Source: Lelliottia nimipressuralis
GTDB taxonomy: Bacteria; Pseudomonadota; Gammaproteobacteria; Enterobacterales; Enterobacteriaceae
Assembly (NCBI RefSeq): GCF_004115925.1
Contig: NZ_SDDX01000017.1
Location: forward strand, 44,621 to 108,620
Direction of reading: 5' to 3'
Length of the DNA: 64,000 nucleotides
Position numbers and translations under genes: made by a program. This document shows, piece by piece, positions 1 through 9,128 of the stretch. The number at the start of each line of letters is the position of its first letter. Positions within the stretch are counted from its first letter, which is position 1. The notes under the pieces are model-generated. The model ran no database searches and was not told where the DNA came from. It saw only the letters and a list, made by a program, of their open reading frames with translations.

Positions 1-336
1 AGCCATCACGCCATCGGTCCGGCTGTCGCGATAGGAGACGGGCAGGCCGATGCGCTCGCCGTGGCGGTCGAGCAGCACAAAATCGACGCCCCAGGTATCA
101 ATCCCGATGCTGTCGATCAGAATGCCGTCGTCGCAGACTTTGTTCAGGCCAGTGCGGATTTCCGCCTCCAGGCTGTCAATATCCCAGGTCTCGACGCCGT
201 CCTGCTTTTGTAGGCAGTTACCGAAGCGATGGATTTCACGAAGCGAAAGTGCGCGCTGTGCAGGCGTATAGCTGGCAAGCATTACGCGCCCGCTGGATGC
301 ACCTAAATCGACAGCCACACAATGGCGAGAGGTCAT
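1..336 (-). CDS. rhaB: L-rhamnulokinase, N-terminal part (cut by window edge)
   Basis: Only the first 112 codons are present; the gene runs off the left edge. RhaB phosphorylates L-rhamnulose to L-rhamnulose-1-phosphate in the cytoplasm, the second step of rhamnose catabolism. The minus-strand translation starts [20 protein letters not shown], with the ATP-binding phosphate-1 loop of the FGGY/hexokinase-like kinase fold (DLGASSGR), followed by the conserved [13 protein letters not shown] stretch. The ATG at 336 fits the start of the E. coli protein. It is divergent from rhaS, with a 301-bp regulatory region between them. Identification rests on recognition of the family and on context. Confidence 0.95.
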   Translation of the reverse strand, partial: MTSRHCVAVDLGASSGRVMLASYTPAQRALSLREIHRFGNCLQKQDGVETWDIDSLEAEIRTGLNKVCDDGILIDSIGIDTWGVDFVLLDRHGERIGLPVSYRDSRTDGVMA

Positions 337-392
337 AATTCGGTCCTTCTTGGAGTCATTGCGAAACAGTCTAAGAAAGGGAAGAAAAACGC

Positions 393-442
393 ACCTTCTT
401 GCCACTGACAGGCAAAATCGCGCGCTGGCAAGAAAGCAAAGA
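393..442 (-). promoter_or_regulatory. RhaS operator of rhaBAD
   Basis: Two inverted 17-bp half-sites (393-409 and 426-442) are separated by 16 bp. Each contains a TTGCCA core on its own strand. The geometry and sequence match the E. coli rhaBAD site, which RhaS binds with rhamnose. Confidence 0.7.
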
Positions 443-446
443 TGAA

Positions 447-462
447 CGTGAGGAAGTTCACA
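447..462 (-). promoter_or_regulatory. CRP site upstream of rhaBAD
   Basis: On the minus strand TGTGA-N6-TCACG sits just upstream of the RhaS half-sites, as in E. coli, consistent with catabolite control. Confidence 0.65.
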
Positions 463-637
463 GTTTCCTGTTATGGCGGGGATTTCAGCCCATGTGACCG
501 TTGCCGCATTTCCGGATCTTTCCCGCTGTTTCTTGAAAAACTGACAGGCTTTGCACGCTTTGGTGTCGAAAATTGAAGGTGAGAAACCCGGCCCTTAATT
601 ACTATTTTGAGAACATTTCTCATTGGTGGTGGCCGAT

Positions 638-1474
638 ATGACCGTACTGCACAGCGTGGATTTTTTCCCTCACGGAAGTTCGCCGGTGGCGATCGAACCA
701 CGGCTTCCTCAGGCGGCTTTTCCTGAACATCATCATGATTTTCATGAGATTGTGATTGTTGAGCACGGTACGGGCATTCACGTGTTTAACGGCCAGCCCT
801 ACACCATCAGCGGTGGAACCGTGTGCTTTGTGCGCGACCACGATCGGCACTTGTATGAACATACGGATAACCTGTGCCTGACCAACGTGCTCTACCGTTC
901 ACCGGATGCGTTCCAGTTTCTCTCCGGGCTGAACCAGCTTCTGCCGCAGGAGAAGGATGGGCACTATCCGTCGCACTGGCGAGTGAATCAGTCCACCCTG
1001 CAGCAGGTGCGCCAGCTGGTGGGGCAGATGGAAACGGTAGAGGAAAATGCGGAAACGCATACGCGCGCCAGCCGTGAACTGTTGTTCATGCAACTGCTGG
1101 TTCTGCTGCGTCGCAGCAGCCTGGTGGAAGGGGCCGAAAACAATGATGCGCGCCTTAATCTGATGATGGCCTGGCTCGAAGAACACTTCGCGGAAGAGGT
1201 GTGCTGGGAAACAGTTGCCGATAATTTTTCCCTTTCCCTGCGCACGCTGCATCGCCAGCTCAAGCAGCACACGGGCCTGACGCCGCAGCGCTATCTCAAC
1301 CGGCTGCGCCTGATCAAAGCGCGACACCTGCTGCGTCATACGGACGATAGCGTGACGGATATCGCTTATCGCTGCGGATTTGGCGACAGTAACCACTTTT
1401 CGACGCTGTTCCGTCGTGAATTCAGCTGGTCGCCGCGCGAAATTCGTCAGGGCCGGGATGCGTCACTTCAGTAA
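638..1474 (+). CDS. rhaS: L-rhamnose-responsive activator RhaS
   Basis: Cytoplasmic AraC/XylS-family activator of rhaBAD and rhaT that responds to L-rhamnose. The ATG at 638 gives 278 residues, the E. coli length; an in-frame ATG five codons upstream is less likely. The N-terminal half carries the cupin sugar-binding pattern ([16 protein letters not shown]). The C-terminal ~100 residues carry two helix-turn-helix motifs, with [19 protein letters not shown] in the first and [20 protein letters not shown] in the second, the AraC signature. It is followed after 72 bp by rhaR, with which it forms the rhaSR operon. Confidence 0.97.
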   Translation: MTVLHSVDFFPHGSSPVAIEPRLPQAAFPEHHHDFHEIVIVEHGTGIHVFNGQPYTISGGTVCFVRDHDRHLYEHTDNLCLTNVLYRSPDAFQFLSGLNQLLPQEKDGHYPSHWRVNQSTLQQVRQLVGQMETVEENAETHTRASRELLFMQLLVLLRRSSLVEGAENNDARLNLMMAWLEEHFAEEVCWETVADNFSLSLRTLHRQLKQHTGLTPQRYLNRLRLIKARHLLRHTDDSVTDIAYRCGFGDSNHFSTLFRREFSWSPREIRQGRDASLQ

Positions 1475-1510
1475 CGCGAGGAGAATCACCGTTTTTTTGC
1501 CGTAAAACAG

Positions 1511-1531
1511 CTAATAATGTCAGGTTATTAG
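1511..1531 (+). other. Hairpin between rhaS and rhaR
   Basis: Perfect 7-bp arms CTAATAA/TTATTAG enclose a 7-nt loop within the 72-bp rhaS-rhaR gap. There is no following T-run, so it is not an obvious terminator. It could affect mRNA stability or rhaR translation; the role is unknown. Confidence 0.45.
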
Positions 1532-1546
1532 CCGTTGAGGTGAGTT

Positions 1547-2395
1547 GTGGGCGCTCCGTTAATCCTTCGCAAATCCGATTTTTTTGCCAGTGCCGGGCAG
1601 GCTGTCGCGGTGGCCGATCGCTATCCGCAAAACGTCTTTGCCGAGCACACGCACGAGTTTTGCGAGCTGGTGCTGGTGTGGCGCGGCAACGGTTTGCACG
1701 TCCTCAATGACCGCCCCTACCGCATCACCCGCGGCGATCTGTTTTATATCCGCGCGGAAGATAAACACTCCTACGCCTCGGTCAACGACCTGGTTTTGCA
1801 GAACGTGATTTACTGCCCGGACAGGCTAAAGCTCAACGTCGACTGGGCGGGGCATATTCCCGGGTTTAATGAGGCGCACACTGCGCCGCACTGGCGATTG
1901 AGCAGCAACGGCATGACTCAGGTACGCCACGTCATCACCCAGCTAGAACAGGAGAGCCTGAAGGCCGAGCCGGGGGCGAACGAGATGGCCGAGCTGCTGT
2001 TTGCCCAGTTGGTGATGACCCTCAAACGCTATCGCTACGCAACGGATAATCCTTCTGCCACGGCGCAGGAAGCGCTGCTTGATAAGCTGATTACCACGCT
2101 TGCGGGCAGCCTGAATCGCAGCTTTGTGCTGGAGAAATTTTGCGAGCAGGAGCAGTGCAGTGAGCGTACCTTGCGCCAGCAGTTCCGTACCCAGACGGGG
2201 ATGACGGTGAACCACTATCTGCGCCAGCTGCGTATCTGCCACGCACAGTATCTGCTGCAACATACGGAACTGATGGTGAGTGAAGTCTCGACGCGCTGTG
2301 GCTTTGAGGACAGTAACTACTTTTCCGTGGTGTTTAACCGCGAGGTGGGGATGACGCCGGTTCAGTGGCGTCATCACAGTCGAAAAGCGGCGTGA
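1547..2395 (+). CDS. rhaR: L-rhamnose-responsive activator RhaR
   Basis: AraC/XylS-family activator of the rhaSR operon with L-rhamnose as effector. The reading frame opens with GTG at 1547, preceded by a GAGGTGAG ribosome binding site. The 282-residue product has the RhaR length. The N-terminal cupin motif ([19 protein letters not shown]) parallels RhaS. The C-terminal AraC domain ends with [17 protein letters not shown]. Its stop codon directly abuts the stop of convergent rhaT with no base between, so the two transcripts must overlap at their 3' ends. Confidence 0.96.
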   Translation: MGAPLILRKSDFFASAGQAVAVADRYPQNVFAEHTHEFCELVLVWRGNGLHVLNDRPYRITRGDLFYIRAEDKHSYASVNDLVLQNVIYCPDRLKLNVDWAGHIPGFNEAHTAPHWRLSSNGMTQVRHVITQLEQESLKAEPGANEMAELLFAQLVMTLKRYRYATDNPSATAQEALLDKLITTLAGSLNRSFVLEKFCEQEQCSERTLRQQFRTQTGMTVNHYLRQLRICHAQYLLQHTELMVSEVSTRCGFEDSNYFSVVFNREVGMTPVQWRHHSRKAA

Positions 2396-3430
2396 TCAGT
2401 TCGCCATGCCAAGGCCAACAATGTTGGCGGCAATAATAATCACCACGCAGCCCAGGCTCAGCACGCTCACCGGACGCCGTCCGGCGTTGTTCCACTCTTT
2501 CAGCACCAGCCCCACAATCCCGCCGCACAGCACGTAGAAGCTCATGTGCAGCATCCAGCTCATGTAGTCATACTGCGGTGGAATGCTGGCGTGGCCCCAG
2601 GCGTAGAAGAAGAACTGCAGATACCACATCAGGCCGCCCAGTGCCGACAGCAGCACATTGGTGATGATCAGGTGTTTTGCCAGTGAGAAGTCGGCTTTTA
2701 CAGACAGGTTCTTCACTTTTGCCAGACGAATAAAGCAGAAGCCGAGGTTCACCAGCGCACCGCCGCCCATAATCACCACGTAGCTTGGCAACGCAACATA
2801 GAGCGGGTCCACGCCCAGCGCTGCTGCGGCTTCGTGCATCGGCTTGGCGGCGTTCATGGCGAAAGACATCCCGGCGGAGAAAATGCCGCACATCACCGCC
2901 AGAATCAGCCCTTTCTTCAGGTTGAACTCTTCGGCGCGGATGCCCATTTTACGCTCTTTCAGTTGGCCTGCGCGGGTGACTATCCCCACGCCAATCACCG
3001 CTACCAGCACGCCGAGCAGCGTCATCTGGCCGCCTTTGGTGTTGATCAGCACGTCGAAATTACCGTTCAGGATTGGCGTCATCAGCGTGCCGACAATCAA
3101 GGTGATACCAATGGCGATCCCGATGCCCATCGACATCCCGAGATAGCGCATGGTCAGACCGTAGTTGATATTGCCGATGCCCCACATCGCGCCGAACAGA
3201 AAGACCGGCAGCAGCGTGGAGGCGCTAAAGGAGGAGAAGTACCCCCAGAAATCGGGCAACAGCATGGCGCTGATGGTCCATGGCAGGATCAGCCAGGAAA
3301 CCGTACCGCCCACGGACCACATGGTTTCCCATGACCAATGTTTGACCTTTTTAAACGGGGCATAGAAACAGGCTGCACTGGCTGCGCCTATCAAATGCCA
3401 GAAAATACCCATCGTAATCGCATGATTCAT
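2396..3430 (-). CDS. rhaT: L-rhamnose/H+ symporter
   Basis: Inner-membrane proton-coupled L-rhamnose importer of the drug/metabolite transporter-like superfamily. The product has 344 residues, exactly the E. coli length. It has about ten hydrophobic helices and the conserved [20 protein letters not shown] segment. It starts [18 protein letters not shown] with ATG at 3430. Transcription should be RhaS and CRP dependent; a CRP-like site lies upstream at 3561-3576. It is convergent with rhaR. Confidence 0.97.
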   Translation of the reverse strand: MNHAITMGIFWHLIGAASAACFYAPFKKVKHWSWETMWSVGGTVSWLILPWTISAMLLPDFWGYFSSFSASTLLPVFLFGAMWGIGNINYGLTMRYLGMSMGIGIAIGITLIVGTLMTPILNGNFDVLINTKGGQMTLLGVLVAVIGVGIVTRAGQLKERKMGIRAEEFNLKKGLILAVMCGIFSAGMSFAMNAAKPMHEAAAALGVDPLYVALPSYVVIMGGGALVNLGFCFIRLAKVKNLSVKADFSLAKHLIITNVLLSALGGLMWYLQFFFYAWGHASIPPQYDYMSWMLHMSFYVLCGGIVGLVLKEWNNAGRRPVSVLSLGCVVIIIAANIVGLGMAN

Positions 3431-3560
3431 TTTTACGTCCTCATCGTTTTTATAGGCCGGTGGCTTCCCTCCGACCCGATGAGTGTAAAAATTAAGCGGC
3501 GAGCGAACCTTCAGAAGGTTGCCGCACTTTTCTTGTCCATGGCAATCAGCGCGTTAACCA

Positions 3561-3576
3561 CGTGAGCAGACTCACA
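3561..3576 (-). promoter_or_regulatory. CRP-like site upstream of rhaT
   Basis: CGTGA-N6-TCACA lies about 130 bp upstream of the rhaT start, where E. coli rhaT has CRP control. It could also act on sodA; the position fits rhaT better. Confidence 0.5.
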
Positions 3577-3624
3577 AATTCGGCATTGGCACAAAAATGG
3601 ATAACCTTATAAAAAGTACGGCAT

Positions 3625-3661
3625 TGATAATCATTTTCAATATCATTTAATTAACTATAAT
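3625..3661 (+). promoter_or_regulatory. sodA promoter with Fur box
   Basis: An AT-rich near-palindrome at 3625-3645 (TGATAATCATTTTC then AATATCA) fits the Fur box. It is followed by a perfect TATAAT at 3656-3661. The sequence closely resembles E. coli sodA, which Fur and ArcA repress and SoxS activates. Confidence 0.75.
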
Positions 3662-3719
3662 GAACCAACTGCTTACGCGGCATTAACAGCTGTGCCGCCC
3701 GACAATAATGGAGAGGATT

Positions 3720-4340
3720 ATGAGTTATACACTGCCATCCCTGCCGTATGCCTATGACGCACTGGAACCGCATTTTGACAAGCAGACGATGGAAATCCAT
3801 CACACTAAACACCACCAGACTTACGTGAACAACGCGAATGCGGCGCTGGAAAGCCTGCCAGAATTCGCCAACCTGTCTGCTGAAGAGCTGATCACCAAAC
3901 TGGATCAACTGCCAGCAGACAAGAAAACCGTTCTGCGTAACAACGCTGGCGGTCACGCGAACCACAGCCTGTTCTGGAAAGGCCTGAAAACCGGCACCAC
4001 CCTGCAGGGCGATCTGAAAGCCGCTATCGAGCGTGATTTCGGTTCCGTGGACAACTTCAAAGCTGAGTTTGAAAAAGCAGCAGCGACCCGTTTCGGTTCT
4101 GGCTGGGCATGGCTGGTACTGAAAGGTGACAAACTGGCTGTGGTTTCTACCGCGAACCAGGATTCCCCGCTGATGGGTGAAGCGATTTCTGGCGCGTCTG
4201 GTTTCCCAATCGTGGGTCTGGATGTGTGGGAACACGCTTACTACCTGAAATTCCAGAACCGTCGCCCGGACTACATCAAAGCGTTCTGGGACGTGGTGAA
4301 CTGGGACGAAGCAGCGGCACGTTTCGCAGCTAAAAAATAA
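3720..4340 (+). CDS. sodA: Manganese superoxide dismutase
   Basis: Cytoplasmic enzyme that converts superoxide to hydrogen peroxide and oxygen using Mn. The 206 residues match E. coli SodA in length. Metal ligands can be seen at H27, H82 ([10 protein letters not shown]), D168 and H172 (DVWEHAYY). The start [19 protein letters not shown] is preceded by a GGAG-type ribosome binding site; an in-frame ATG four codons upstream is rejected because the family begins at MSYTLP. Monocistronic, with a Fur box upstream and an intrinsic terminator downstream. Confidence 0.98.
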   Translation: MSYTLPSLPYAYDALEPHFDKQTMEIHHTKHHQTYVNNANAALESLPEFANLSAEELITKLDQLPADKKTVLRNNAGGHANHSLFWKGLKTGTTLQGDLKAAIERDFGSVDNFKAEFEKAAATRFGSGWAWLVLKGDKLAVVSTANQDSPLMGEAISGASGFPIVGLDVWEHAYYLKFQNRRPDYIKAFWDVVNWDEAAARFAAKK

Positions 4341-4362
4341 GGTTGCACGATAGCCTGTGAGA

Positions 4363-4388
4363 AGCGAGTCTGATGACTCGCTTTTTTT
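4363..4388 (+). terminator. sodA terminator
   Basis: Perfect stem AGCGAGTC-TGAT-GACTCGCT followed by a run of T, 22 bp after the sodA stop. Confidence 0.9.
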
Positions 4389-4414
4389 GTATCTGCAGAA
4401 AGGAGCCATGATAC

Positions 4415-5089
4415 ATGCAACATCCGGTGAATGTGTTTACAGGCAAGATCAGGGAGTACGACGGCAGCCGTCCGAGCGCGATTGCCAAAGTGCAGGTCGA
4501 CGGTGAACTGACGCTGACCGAACTCGGGCTGGCGGGGGATGAGCAGGCCGAGAAAAAAATCCACGGCGGGCCGGAGCGCGCGCTGTGCCACTATCCGCGC
4601 GAACACTATCTGCACTGGGCGCGTGAGTTTCCTGAGCAGGCGGATCTGTTCGTTGCGCCGGCATTTGGCGAGAATCTGTCGACGGACGGGCTGACCGAAA
4701 AGAACGTCTTTATCGGCGATATTTTCCGTTGGGGCGAAGCGCTGATTCAGGTCACACAGCCGCGCTCGCCGTGTTTTAAGCTCAACTACCATTTTGGTCT
4801 CAGCGATATGTCCGCGCAGCTGCAAACGGCAGGCAAAACTGGCTGGCTGTATCGGGTGATTCAGGGCGGGCAGGTATCGGCGGATGCGCCGCTGGAACTT
4901 GCGTCACGCCTCAGCGAGGTGTCGGTTTATGATGCCTGTGCGATCGCCTGGCATATGCCCTTTGATGACGAGCAGTATCGCCGTTTGTTGTCAGCAGCAG
5001 GGTTATCGACAAGTTGGTCGAGAACGATGCAGAAGCGCCGCATCAGTGGGCAGATCGAAGATAATTCGCGGAGATTGTGGGGCAAATAA
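4415..5089 (+). CDS. yiiM: MOSC-domain 6-N-hydroxylaminopurine resistance protein
   Basis: YiiM-family protein of 224 residues, the E. coli length. It takes part in molybdenum-cofactor-dependent detoxification of N-hydroxylated bases such as 6-hydroxylaminopurine. A MOSC domain spans about residues 20-165, with the conserved KIHGGPERALCHYP and AFGENLSTDG motifs and the cysteine C120 in QPRSPCFKLN expected to take part in cofactor chemistry. The start ATG at 4415 follows AAAGGAG. It lies downstream of the sodA terminator, so it probably has its own promoter. Confidence 0.9.
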   Translation: MQHPVNVFTGKIREYDGSRPSAIAKVQVDGELTLTELGLAGDEQAEKKIHGGPERALCHYPREHYLHWAREFPEQADLFVAPAFGENLSTDGLTEKNVFIGDIFRWGEALIQVTQPRSPCFKLNYHFGLSDMSAQLQTAGKTGWLYRVIQGGQVSADAPLELASRLSEVSVYDACAIAWHMPFDDEQYRRLLSAAGLSTSWSRTMQKRRISGQIEDNSRRLWGK

Positions 5090-5136
5090 TCCCCACGCGG
5101 TTCCTCTTCCCACAAGGCGAGGGGAGGAAAACCGTA

Positions 5137-5166
5137 GGCCGGGTGAGGCGTCGCCGCCGCCCGGCC
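5137..5166. repeat. REP-like palindrome between yiiM and cpxA
   Basis: Arms GGCCGGG/CCCGGCC in the convergent yiiM-cpxA gap. This is the typical enterobacterial REP core (gccgggtgaggcg...). It may protect or end both convergent transcripts. Confidence 0.7.
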
Positions 5167-5175
5167 CCACAGTCA

Positions 5176-6549
5176 CTAGGAACGCTTATACAGTGGCAAC
5201 CATAGCGTCAAACGTAATCCACCCAGCGGGCTATCGTCGGCTTTCACCCAGCCGCGATGCTGTTGAATGGCGGTCTCAACAATCGCCAGCCCAAGCCCTG
5301 TCCCACCGGATTCGCGATCGCGCGCTTCATCGGTGCGATAGAACGGACGGAAAATCTGCTCGCGGTCTTCCGGGCTGACGCCTGGACCGTCATCATCCAC
5401 GTTGATGGTGATGCCGTCTTTATCGACCGAGAACGCCACCTCAATCTTCGTATGCGAATAGCGCAGGGCGTTACGCACGATATTCTCCAACGCGCTCTCA
5501 AGCGTGTTGGGGTTACCGTACAGCGGCCACGGGCCTGGCGGGAAGTTGACGGTGAACGATTTGCCCATCTGCTCGGCTTCGAACGCTGCGTTATCCAGCA
5601 CCTCGTGCCACAGGTGATTGGCTTTCACCGTTTCGCTGACCAGCGCGTTTTTCTGCTGATTGCGCGACATCACCAGCAGATCGTTGATCATGCTGTCCAG
5701 ACGATGCGCTTCCATCTCAATACGCTCCAGCTCCTTGCTCTCACCGCTGCGACGACGCAGCAGGGCGGTGCCCAGCTGTAAGCGCGTCAGCGGCGTGCGC
5801 AGCTCGTGGGAGATGTCCGACAGCAGGCGTTGCTGGCTGGTCATCATCCGTTCAAGTGCTGTCACCATCTGGTTAAAACTGGCTCCCGCGGCGAGGAATT
5901 CTTGCGGCCCGGCTTCCAGTTCCGGGTGCTGTCGCAGGTTACCCTGCGCCACTTCATCAGCGGCATTTTTCAGCTTACGCGCGGGTTTTGCCAGGCTCCA
6001 CGCCAGCCATAACAGCAGCGGAGAACTCAGCAGCATGGTCACAATCAGCAGCAGCAGCGGTCGGTCAAACAGCAGGTTGATAAAGTCGGTCTGGGAGCTG
6101 CTCGCCGGTCGAATCAGATAGAGTTGGTAATTATCTTCCCCATCCTTGATGGAAAATGGCCCTACCATTTCTACCCGACCGTATTTCTTTTTCTGCGGGT
6201 GATCGGCGTTATCCGCCTGGCCAATGAAGTTGCGGATGATCTGCATTTCATTGCGTTCCGCGCCAATCACGCGGCCTTCGCTGGTAACCAGCAGCAGGCG
6301 TTGTCCGGGCGGCGCCCACTTGTCGATAGCGCGAAACAGCCTGCGCCACCACATCAAATCGTTAGGCGGGTCGTTTGCCAGCTCGGCTTCTACGTGTTGC
6401 TCGATCATCACGCCCTGACGTTGCTCGCTGTCGAGAAGCTCCGTCATCTGGCGTGAGTCGAGTTTTGGCAACATCAAAACCAGCATTAAAACCAGTGCCA
6501 GCGTCAGCCAGAAAATGGCGAAGATGCGGGCGGTTAAACTGCCTATCAT
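5176..6549 (-). CDS. cpxA: Envelope-stress sensor histidine kinase CpxA
   Basis: Inner-membrane sensor kinase of the Cpx two-component system. It phosphorylates CpxR upon envelope protein misfolding and dephosphorylates it otherwise. The 457 residues equal the E. coli length. There is a first transmembrane helix at about 8-28, a periplasmic sensor to about 160 and a second helix at about 163-185. HAMP follows, then the H-box SDISHELRTPLTRLQ with H248 as phosphoacceptor, then the ATPase N, G1 (DDDGPGV) and G2 (GGTGLGLAI) boxes. It overlaps cpxR by 4 bp, indicating translational coupling in cpxRA. Confidence 0.98.
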   Translation of the reverse strand: MIGSLTARIFAIFWLTLALVLMLVLMLPKLDSRQMTELLDSEQRQGVMIEQHVEAELANDPPNDLMWWRRLFRAIDKWAPPGQRLLLVTSEGRVIGAERNEMQIIRNFIGQADNADHPQKKKYGRVEMVGPFSIKDGEDNYQLYLIRPASSSQTDFINLLFDRPLLLLIVTMLLSSPLLLWLAWSLAKPARKLKNAADEVAQGNLRQHPELEAGPQEFLAAGASFNQMVTALERMMTSQQRLLSDISHELRTPLTRLQLGTALLRRRSGESKELERIEMEAHRLDSMINDLLVMSRNQQKNALVSETVKANHLWHEVLDNAAFEAEQMGKSFTVNFPPGPWPLYGNPNTLESALENIVRNALRYSHTKIEVAFSVDKDGITINVDDDGPGVSPEDREQIFRPFYRTDEARDRESGGTGLGLAIVETAIQQHRGWVKADDSPLGGLRLTLWLPLYKRS

Positions 6550-7244
6550 GAAGCGGAAACCATCAGATAACCGCGACCACGCAGGGTTTTAAACCATGGG
6601 TGCCCGTCTTTGCGCTCCGGCAGCTTACGGCGCAGGTTAGAGATGTGCATGTCGATGGCGCGGTCAAACGGCGTGAGGCGCTTGCCGAGCACTTCCTGGC
6701 TTAAATGTTCACGCGAGACCACCTGGCCGAGATGCTGGGCCAGCAGATACAGCAGGGTGAACTCGGTGCCGGTCAGTTCCAGCGTCTGGCCGTCAAAGCT
6801 CGCTTCCTGGCGGCCCGGGTTCAGGCTCAGAGAGTCCACTTCTAACGTTGGAGAACTGTTGTCAGTATTCTGCTGCTGCTCGCTCCAGTGGGAACGGCGC
6901 AGGATTGCGCGAATACGAGCAACCAGCTCGCGGTCGTTAAACGGCTTGGGTAAATAGTCATCCGCGCCCAGCTCAAGGCCGAGAACGCGATCCAGTTCGC
7001 TGCCGCGCGCGGTCAGCATGATTACAGGTGTCTGGTGTGTCTGGCGTAATTCTTTCAGCGTATCAATACCGTTTTTCTTCGGCATCATCACGTCAAGCAA
7101 AAGCAAGTCGATGCTGTCATCAAGCAGGCTCAGCGCCTGTTCCCCATCGTGGGCAACCAGCACGTTAAAGCCTTCCATGTCGAGCAACTCTTTTAACAGG
7201 GATGTGAGCTCTCGGTCATCATCAACTAACAGGATTTTATTCAT
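6546..7244 (-). CDS. cpxR: Envelope-stress response regulator CpxR
   Basis: OmpR/PhoB-class response regulator of 232 residues. The receiver domain (1-115) has the acidic pocket D8/D9, phosphoacceptor D51 (LLLLDVMMPKK) and T/K switch residues. The C-terminal winged helix binds direct GTAAA repeats. It is first in cpxRA and divergent from cpxP. A CpxR box in the 150-bp gap probably serves both directions, giving autoactivation and cpxP induction. Confidence 0.98.
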   Translation of the reverse strand: MNKILLVDDDRELTSLLKELLDMEGFNVLVAHDGEQALSLLDDSIDLLLLDVMMPKKNGIDTLKELRQTHQTPVIMLTARGSELDRVLGLELGADDYLPKPFNDRELVARIRAILRRSHWSEQQQNTDNSSPTLEVDSLSLNPGRQEASFDGQTLELTGTEFTLLYLLAQHLGQVVSREHLSQEVLGKRLTPFDRAIDMHISNLRRKLPERKDGHPWFKTLRGRGYLMVSAS

Positions 7245-7299
7245 TGTTTAAATACCTCCGAGGCAGAAATTACGACATCAAGGCTATCTAATCCATGAC

Positions 7300-7314
7300 T
7301 TTACGTTGTTTTAC
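7300..7314 (-). promoter_or_regulatory. CpxR box in cpxR-cpxP gap
   Basis: On the minus strand GTAAA-ACAAC-GTAAA matches the CpxR consensus exactly (two GTAAA units five bases apart). It lies between divergent cpxR and cpxP. A single further GTAAA is at 7345-7349. Confidence 0.85.
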
Positions 7315-7394
7315 ACCCCCTGACGCATGTTTGCAGCCCGAATCGTAAACTAGCTCTCGTTGAATCGCGACACGAAAGATTTTGGGAGCAAGTG

Positions 7395-7895
7395 ATGCGC
7401 AAAGTTACCGCTGCCGTCATGGCCTCAACACTGGCGTTTAGTGCTCTTAGCCAGGCTGCTGGAGTCATCACCGGCGATAACGGTCCCTCGGCAGAGGGTA
7501 TTACGCAGCACAGTGGCCAAAGCAATATGTTTGACGGCATAAGTTTAACCGAACATCAGCGTCAACAGATGCGAGATCTGATGCACAGGGCACGACACGA
7601 TCGACTCCCTGTTAATGTTAGCGAAATGGAGACAATGCATCGCCTTGTCACCGCAGAAAATTTTGACGAAAGCGCTGTGCGCGCTCAGGCAGAAAAGATG
7701 GCGCAGGAACAAGTTGCCCGCCAGGTCGAAATGGCCAGGGTTCGCAACCAGATGTTCCATCTGCTATCGCCCGAGCAGCAAGCGGTTTTGAACGACAAAC
7801 ATCAGCAACGTATGGATCAGTTGCGTGAGGTTGCCCGGATGCAACAAAGCTCTGAGATAAAGCTTTTTAGTAGCAATACCCGTAGTAACCAGTAG
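7395..7895 (+). CDS. cpxP: Periplasmic Cpx inhibitor/chaperone adaptor CpxP
   Basis: Periplasmic Spy-family protein that damps CpxA signalling and hands misfolded proteins to DegP. With the ATG at 7395 it has 166 residues, the E. coli length; a GTG one codon earlier is possible. A signal peptide ([21 protein letters not shown]) is clear. Two LTxxQ-like repeats can be seen: [14 protein letters not shown] in the N-terminal half and [17 protein letters not shown] near the C-terminus. It is transcribed divergently from cpxR. Its 3' UTR encodes CpxQ. Confidence 0.95.
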   Translation: MRKVTAAVMASTLAFSALSQAAGVITGDNGPSAEGITQHSGQSNMFDGISLTEHQRQQMRDLMHRARHDRLPVNVSEMETMHRLVTAENFDESAVRAQAEKMAQEQVARQVEMARVRNQMFHLLSPEQQAVLNDKHQQRMDQLREVARMQQSSEIKLFSSNTRSNQ

Positions 7896-7901
7896 ACCCT
7901 G

Positions 7902-7959
7902 TTTTCCTTGCCATAGACACCATCCCTGTCTTCCCCCTCATGATGAGGGGGTTTTTTTT
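7902..7959 (+). ncRNA. cpxQ: CpxQ, 3'-UTR-derived envelope-stress small RNA
   Basis: The 58 nt after the cpxP stop begin TTTTCCTTGCCATAGACACC and end with the terminator T-run. This matches the length and, as far as I recall, almost all of the sequence of E. coli/Salmonella CpxQ, which RNase E releases from cpxP mRNA. With Hfq it represses inner-membrane and envelope mRNAs. The terminator stem differs slightly (CCCCCTC/GAGGGGG). Inference from sequence similarity. Confidence 0.85.
7933..7959 (+). terminator. cpxP/CpxQ intrinsic terminator
   Basis: CCCCCTC-ATGAT-GAGGGGG followed by eight T; it also forms the 3' end of CpxQ and its Hfq-binding tail. Confidence 0.92.
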
Positions 7960-8047
7960 GCCCTTCATTCAAGTTTGTTAACCGTTTATTCATCCTTGAC
8001 TCCTTTTCCATCCGTTATACTAGCGGCATGGCATGACAGGAGTGTTT

Positions 8048-8953
8048 ATGAATCAATCCTATGGCCGGCTGGTGAGCCGCGCCGCAATCGCCGCGACGGT
8101 TATGGCGTCGTGTTTGCTGATCATCAAAATCTTTGCGTGGTGGTATACCGGCTCGGTCAGTATTCTGGCCGCGCTCGTGGATTCGCTGGTGGATATCGCG
8201 GCATCCCTTACCAATCTGCTGGTGGTGCGCTATTCCCTGCAACCAGCGGATGAAGAGCACACGTTTGGCCACGGAAAAGCGGAATCGCTGGCGGCGCTGG
8301 CGCAAAGTATGTTTATTTCCGGCTCGGCGCTGTTCCTGTTTTTGACCGGTATCCAGCATCTGGCGTCACCGACGCCGATGAACGATCCGGGCGTTGGGGT
8401 TATCGTTACCGTTATCGCACTTATTAGCACAATTGTTCTGGTAACTTTCCAGCGCTGGGTGGTTCGCCGAACGCAAAGTCAGGCAGTACGGGCAGATATG
8501 CTTCATTATCAGTCTGATGTTATGATGAATGGCGCGATTCTTATTGCGCTCGGACTGGCGTGGTACGGATGGCATCGTGCCGACGCATTGTTCGCGTTAG
8601 GGATTGGGGTTTATATTTTATACAGCGCCTTACGCATGGGTTATGAAGCAGTGCAATCGCTTCTGGACCGCGCGCTGCCCGATGCCGAACGCGCAGAGAT
8701 CTTTGAAATCGTGACCTCCTGGCCCGGCGTCAGTGGTGCTCACGATCTTCGTACGCGGCAGTCAGGGCCGACCCGCTTTATTCAGATTCATTTAGAAATG
8801 GAAGACAATTTACCGCTCGTTCAAGCGCATTTAGTGGCTGAGCAGGTAGAGCAGGCGATTTTGCAGCGTTTCCCGGGTTCAGACGTGATTATTCACCAGG
8901 ACCCCTGCTCGGTCGTCCCCAGGGAAGGCAAAGGACATTTTGAGCTTTCGTAA
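8048..8953 (+). CDS. fieF: Cation-diffusion-facilitator Zn/Fe efflux pump FieF (YiiP)
   Basis: Inner-membrane CDF-family antiporter that exports Zn2+ and Fe2+ in exchange for protons. The ATG at 8048 gives 301 residues, one more than E. coli; the C-terminus reads EGKGHFELS. Six membrane helices hold the tetrahedral site: D45 and D49 (ALVDSLVDI), and H and D in [10 protein letters not shown]. The cytoplasmic domain carries the [20 protein letters not shown] fold with metal-binding histidines. It lies between cpxP and pfkA, as in E. coli. Confidence 0.96.
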   Translation: MNQSYGRLVSRAAIAATVMASCLLIIKIFAWWYTGSVSILAALVDSLVDIAASLTNLLVVRYSLQPADEEHTFGHGKAESLAALAQSMFISGSALFLFLTGIQHLASPTPMNDPGVGVIVTVIALISTIVLVTFQRWVVRRTQSQAVRADMLHYQSDVMMNGAILIALGLAWYGWHRADALFALGIGVYILYSALRMGYEAVQSLLDRALPDAERAEIFEIVTSWPGVSGAHDLRTRQSGPTRFIQIHLEMEDNLPLVQAHLVAEQVEQAILQRFPGSDVIIHQDPCSVVPREGKGHFELS

Positions 8954-9017
8954 TTCGTTGTAAAAAAGTGAGCCAGGCCAGCATTTTGTGGATAAATTAC
9001 CGCCATTGGGTCTGACC

Positions 9018-9050
9018 TGAATCAATTCAGCTGGAAGTGGTTGATATACT
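9018..9050 (+). promoter_or_regulatory. pfkA promoter with Cra (FruR) operator
   Basis: TGAATCAATTCAGC at 9018-9031 fits the Cra consensus (TGAAWC half-site with a near-palindromic partner). It lies just upstream of the -10 TATACT at 9045-9050. The segment resembles E. coli pfkA, which Cra represses. Confidence 0.75.
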
Positions 9051-9128
9051 ATTTGCAGTATTGGTTGGTCGAATAGACGTCTTCCGGCAACAGATTTCAT
9101 TTTTGCATTCCTAAGTTCAGAGGTAGTC

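Larger units (their letters stand above)
337..637. promoter_or_regulatory. rhaBAD / rhaSR divergent promoter region
   Basis: This 301-bp gap separates divergent rhaB and rhaS. It holds a RhaS-type operator and a CRP site arranged as in E. coli rhaBAD, listed separately. In E. coli the rhaS-proximal part binds RhaR for rhaSR activation; here I see no RhaR site that I can delimit with confidence. No small gene is supported. Confidence 0.75.

Noticed and set aside
471..701. 76-codon open frame in the rhaB-rhaS region
   Set aside because: It overlaps the rhaS start and the regulatory region and has no ribosome binding site or homology that I recognise.
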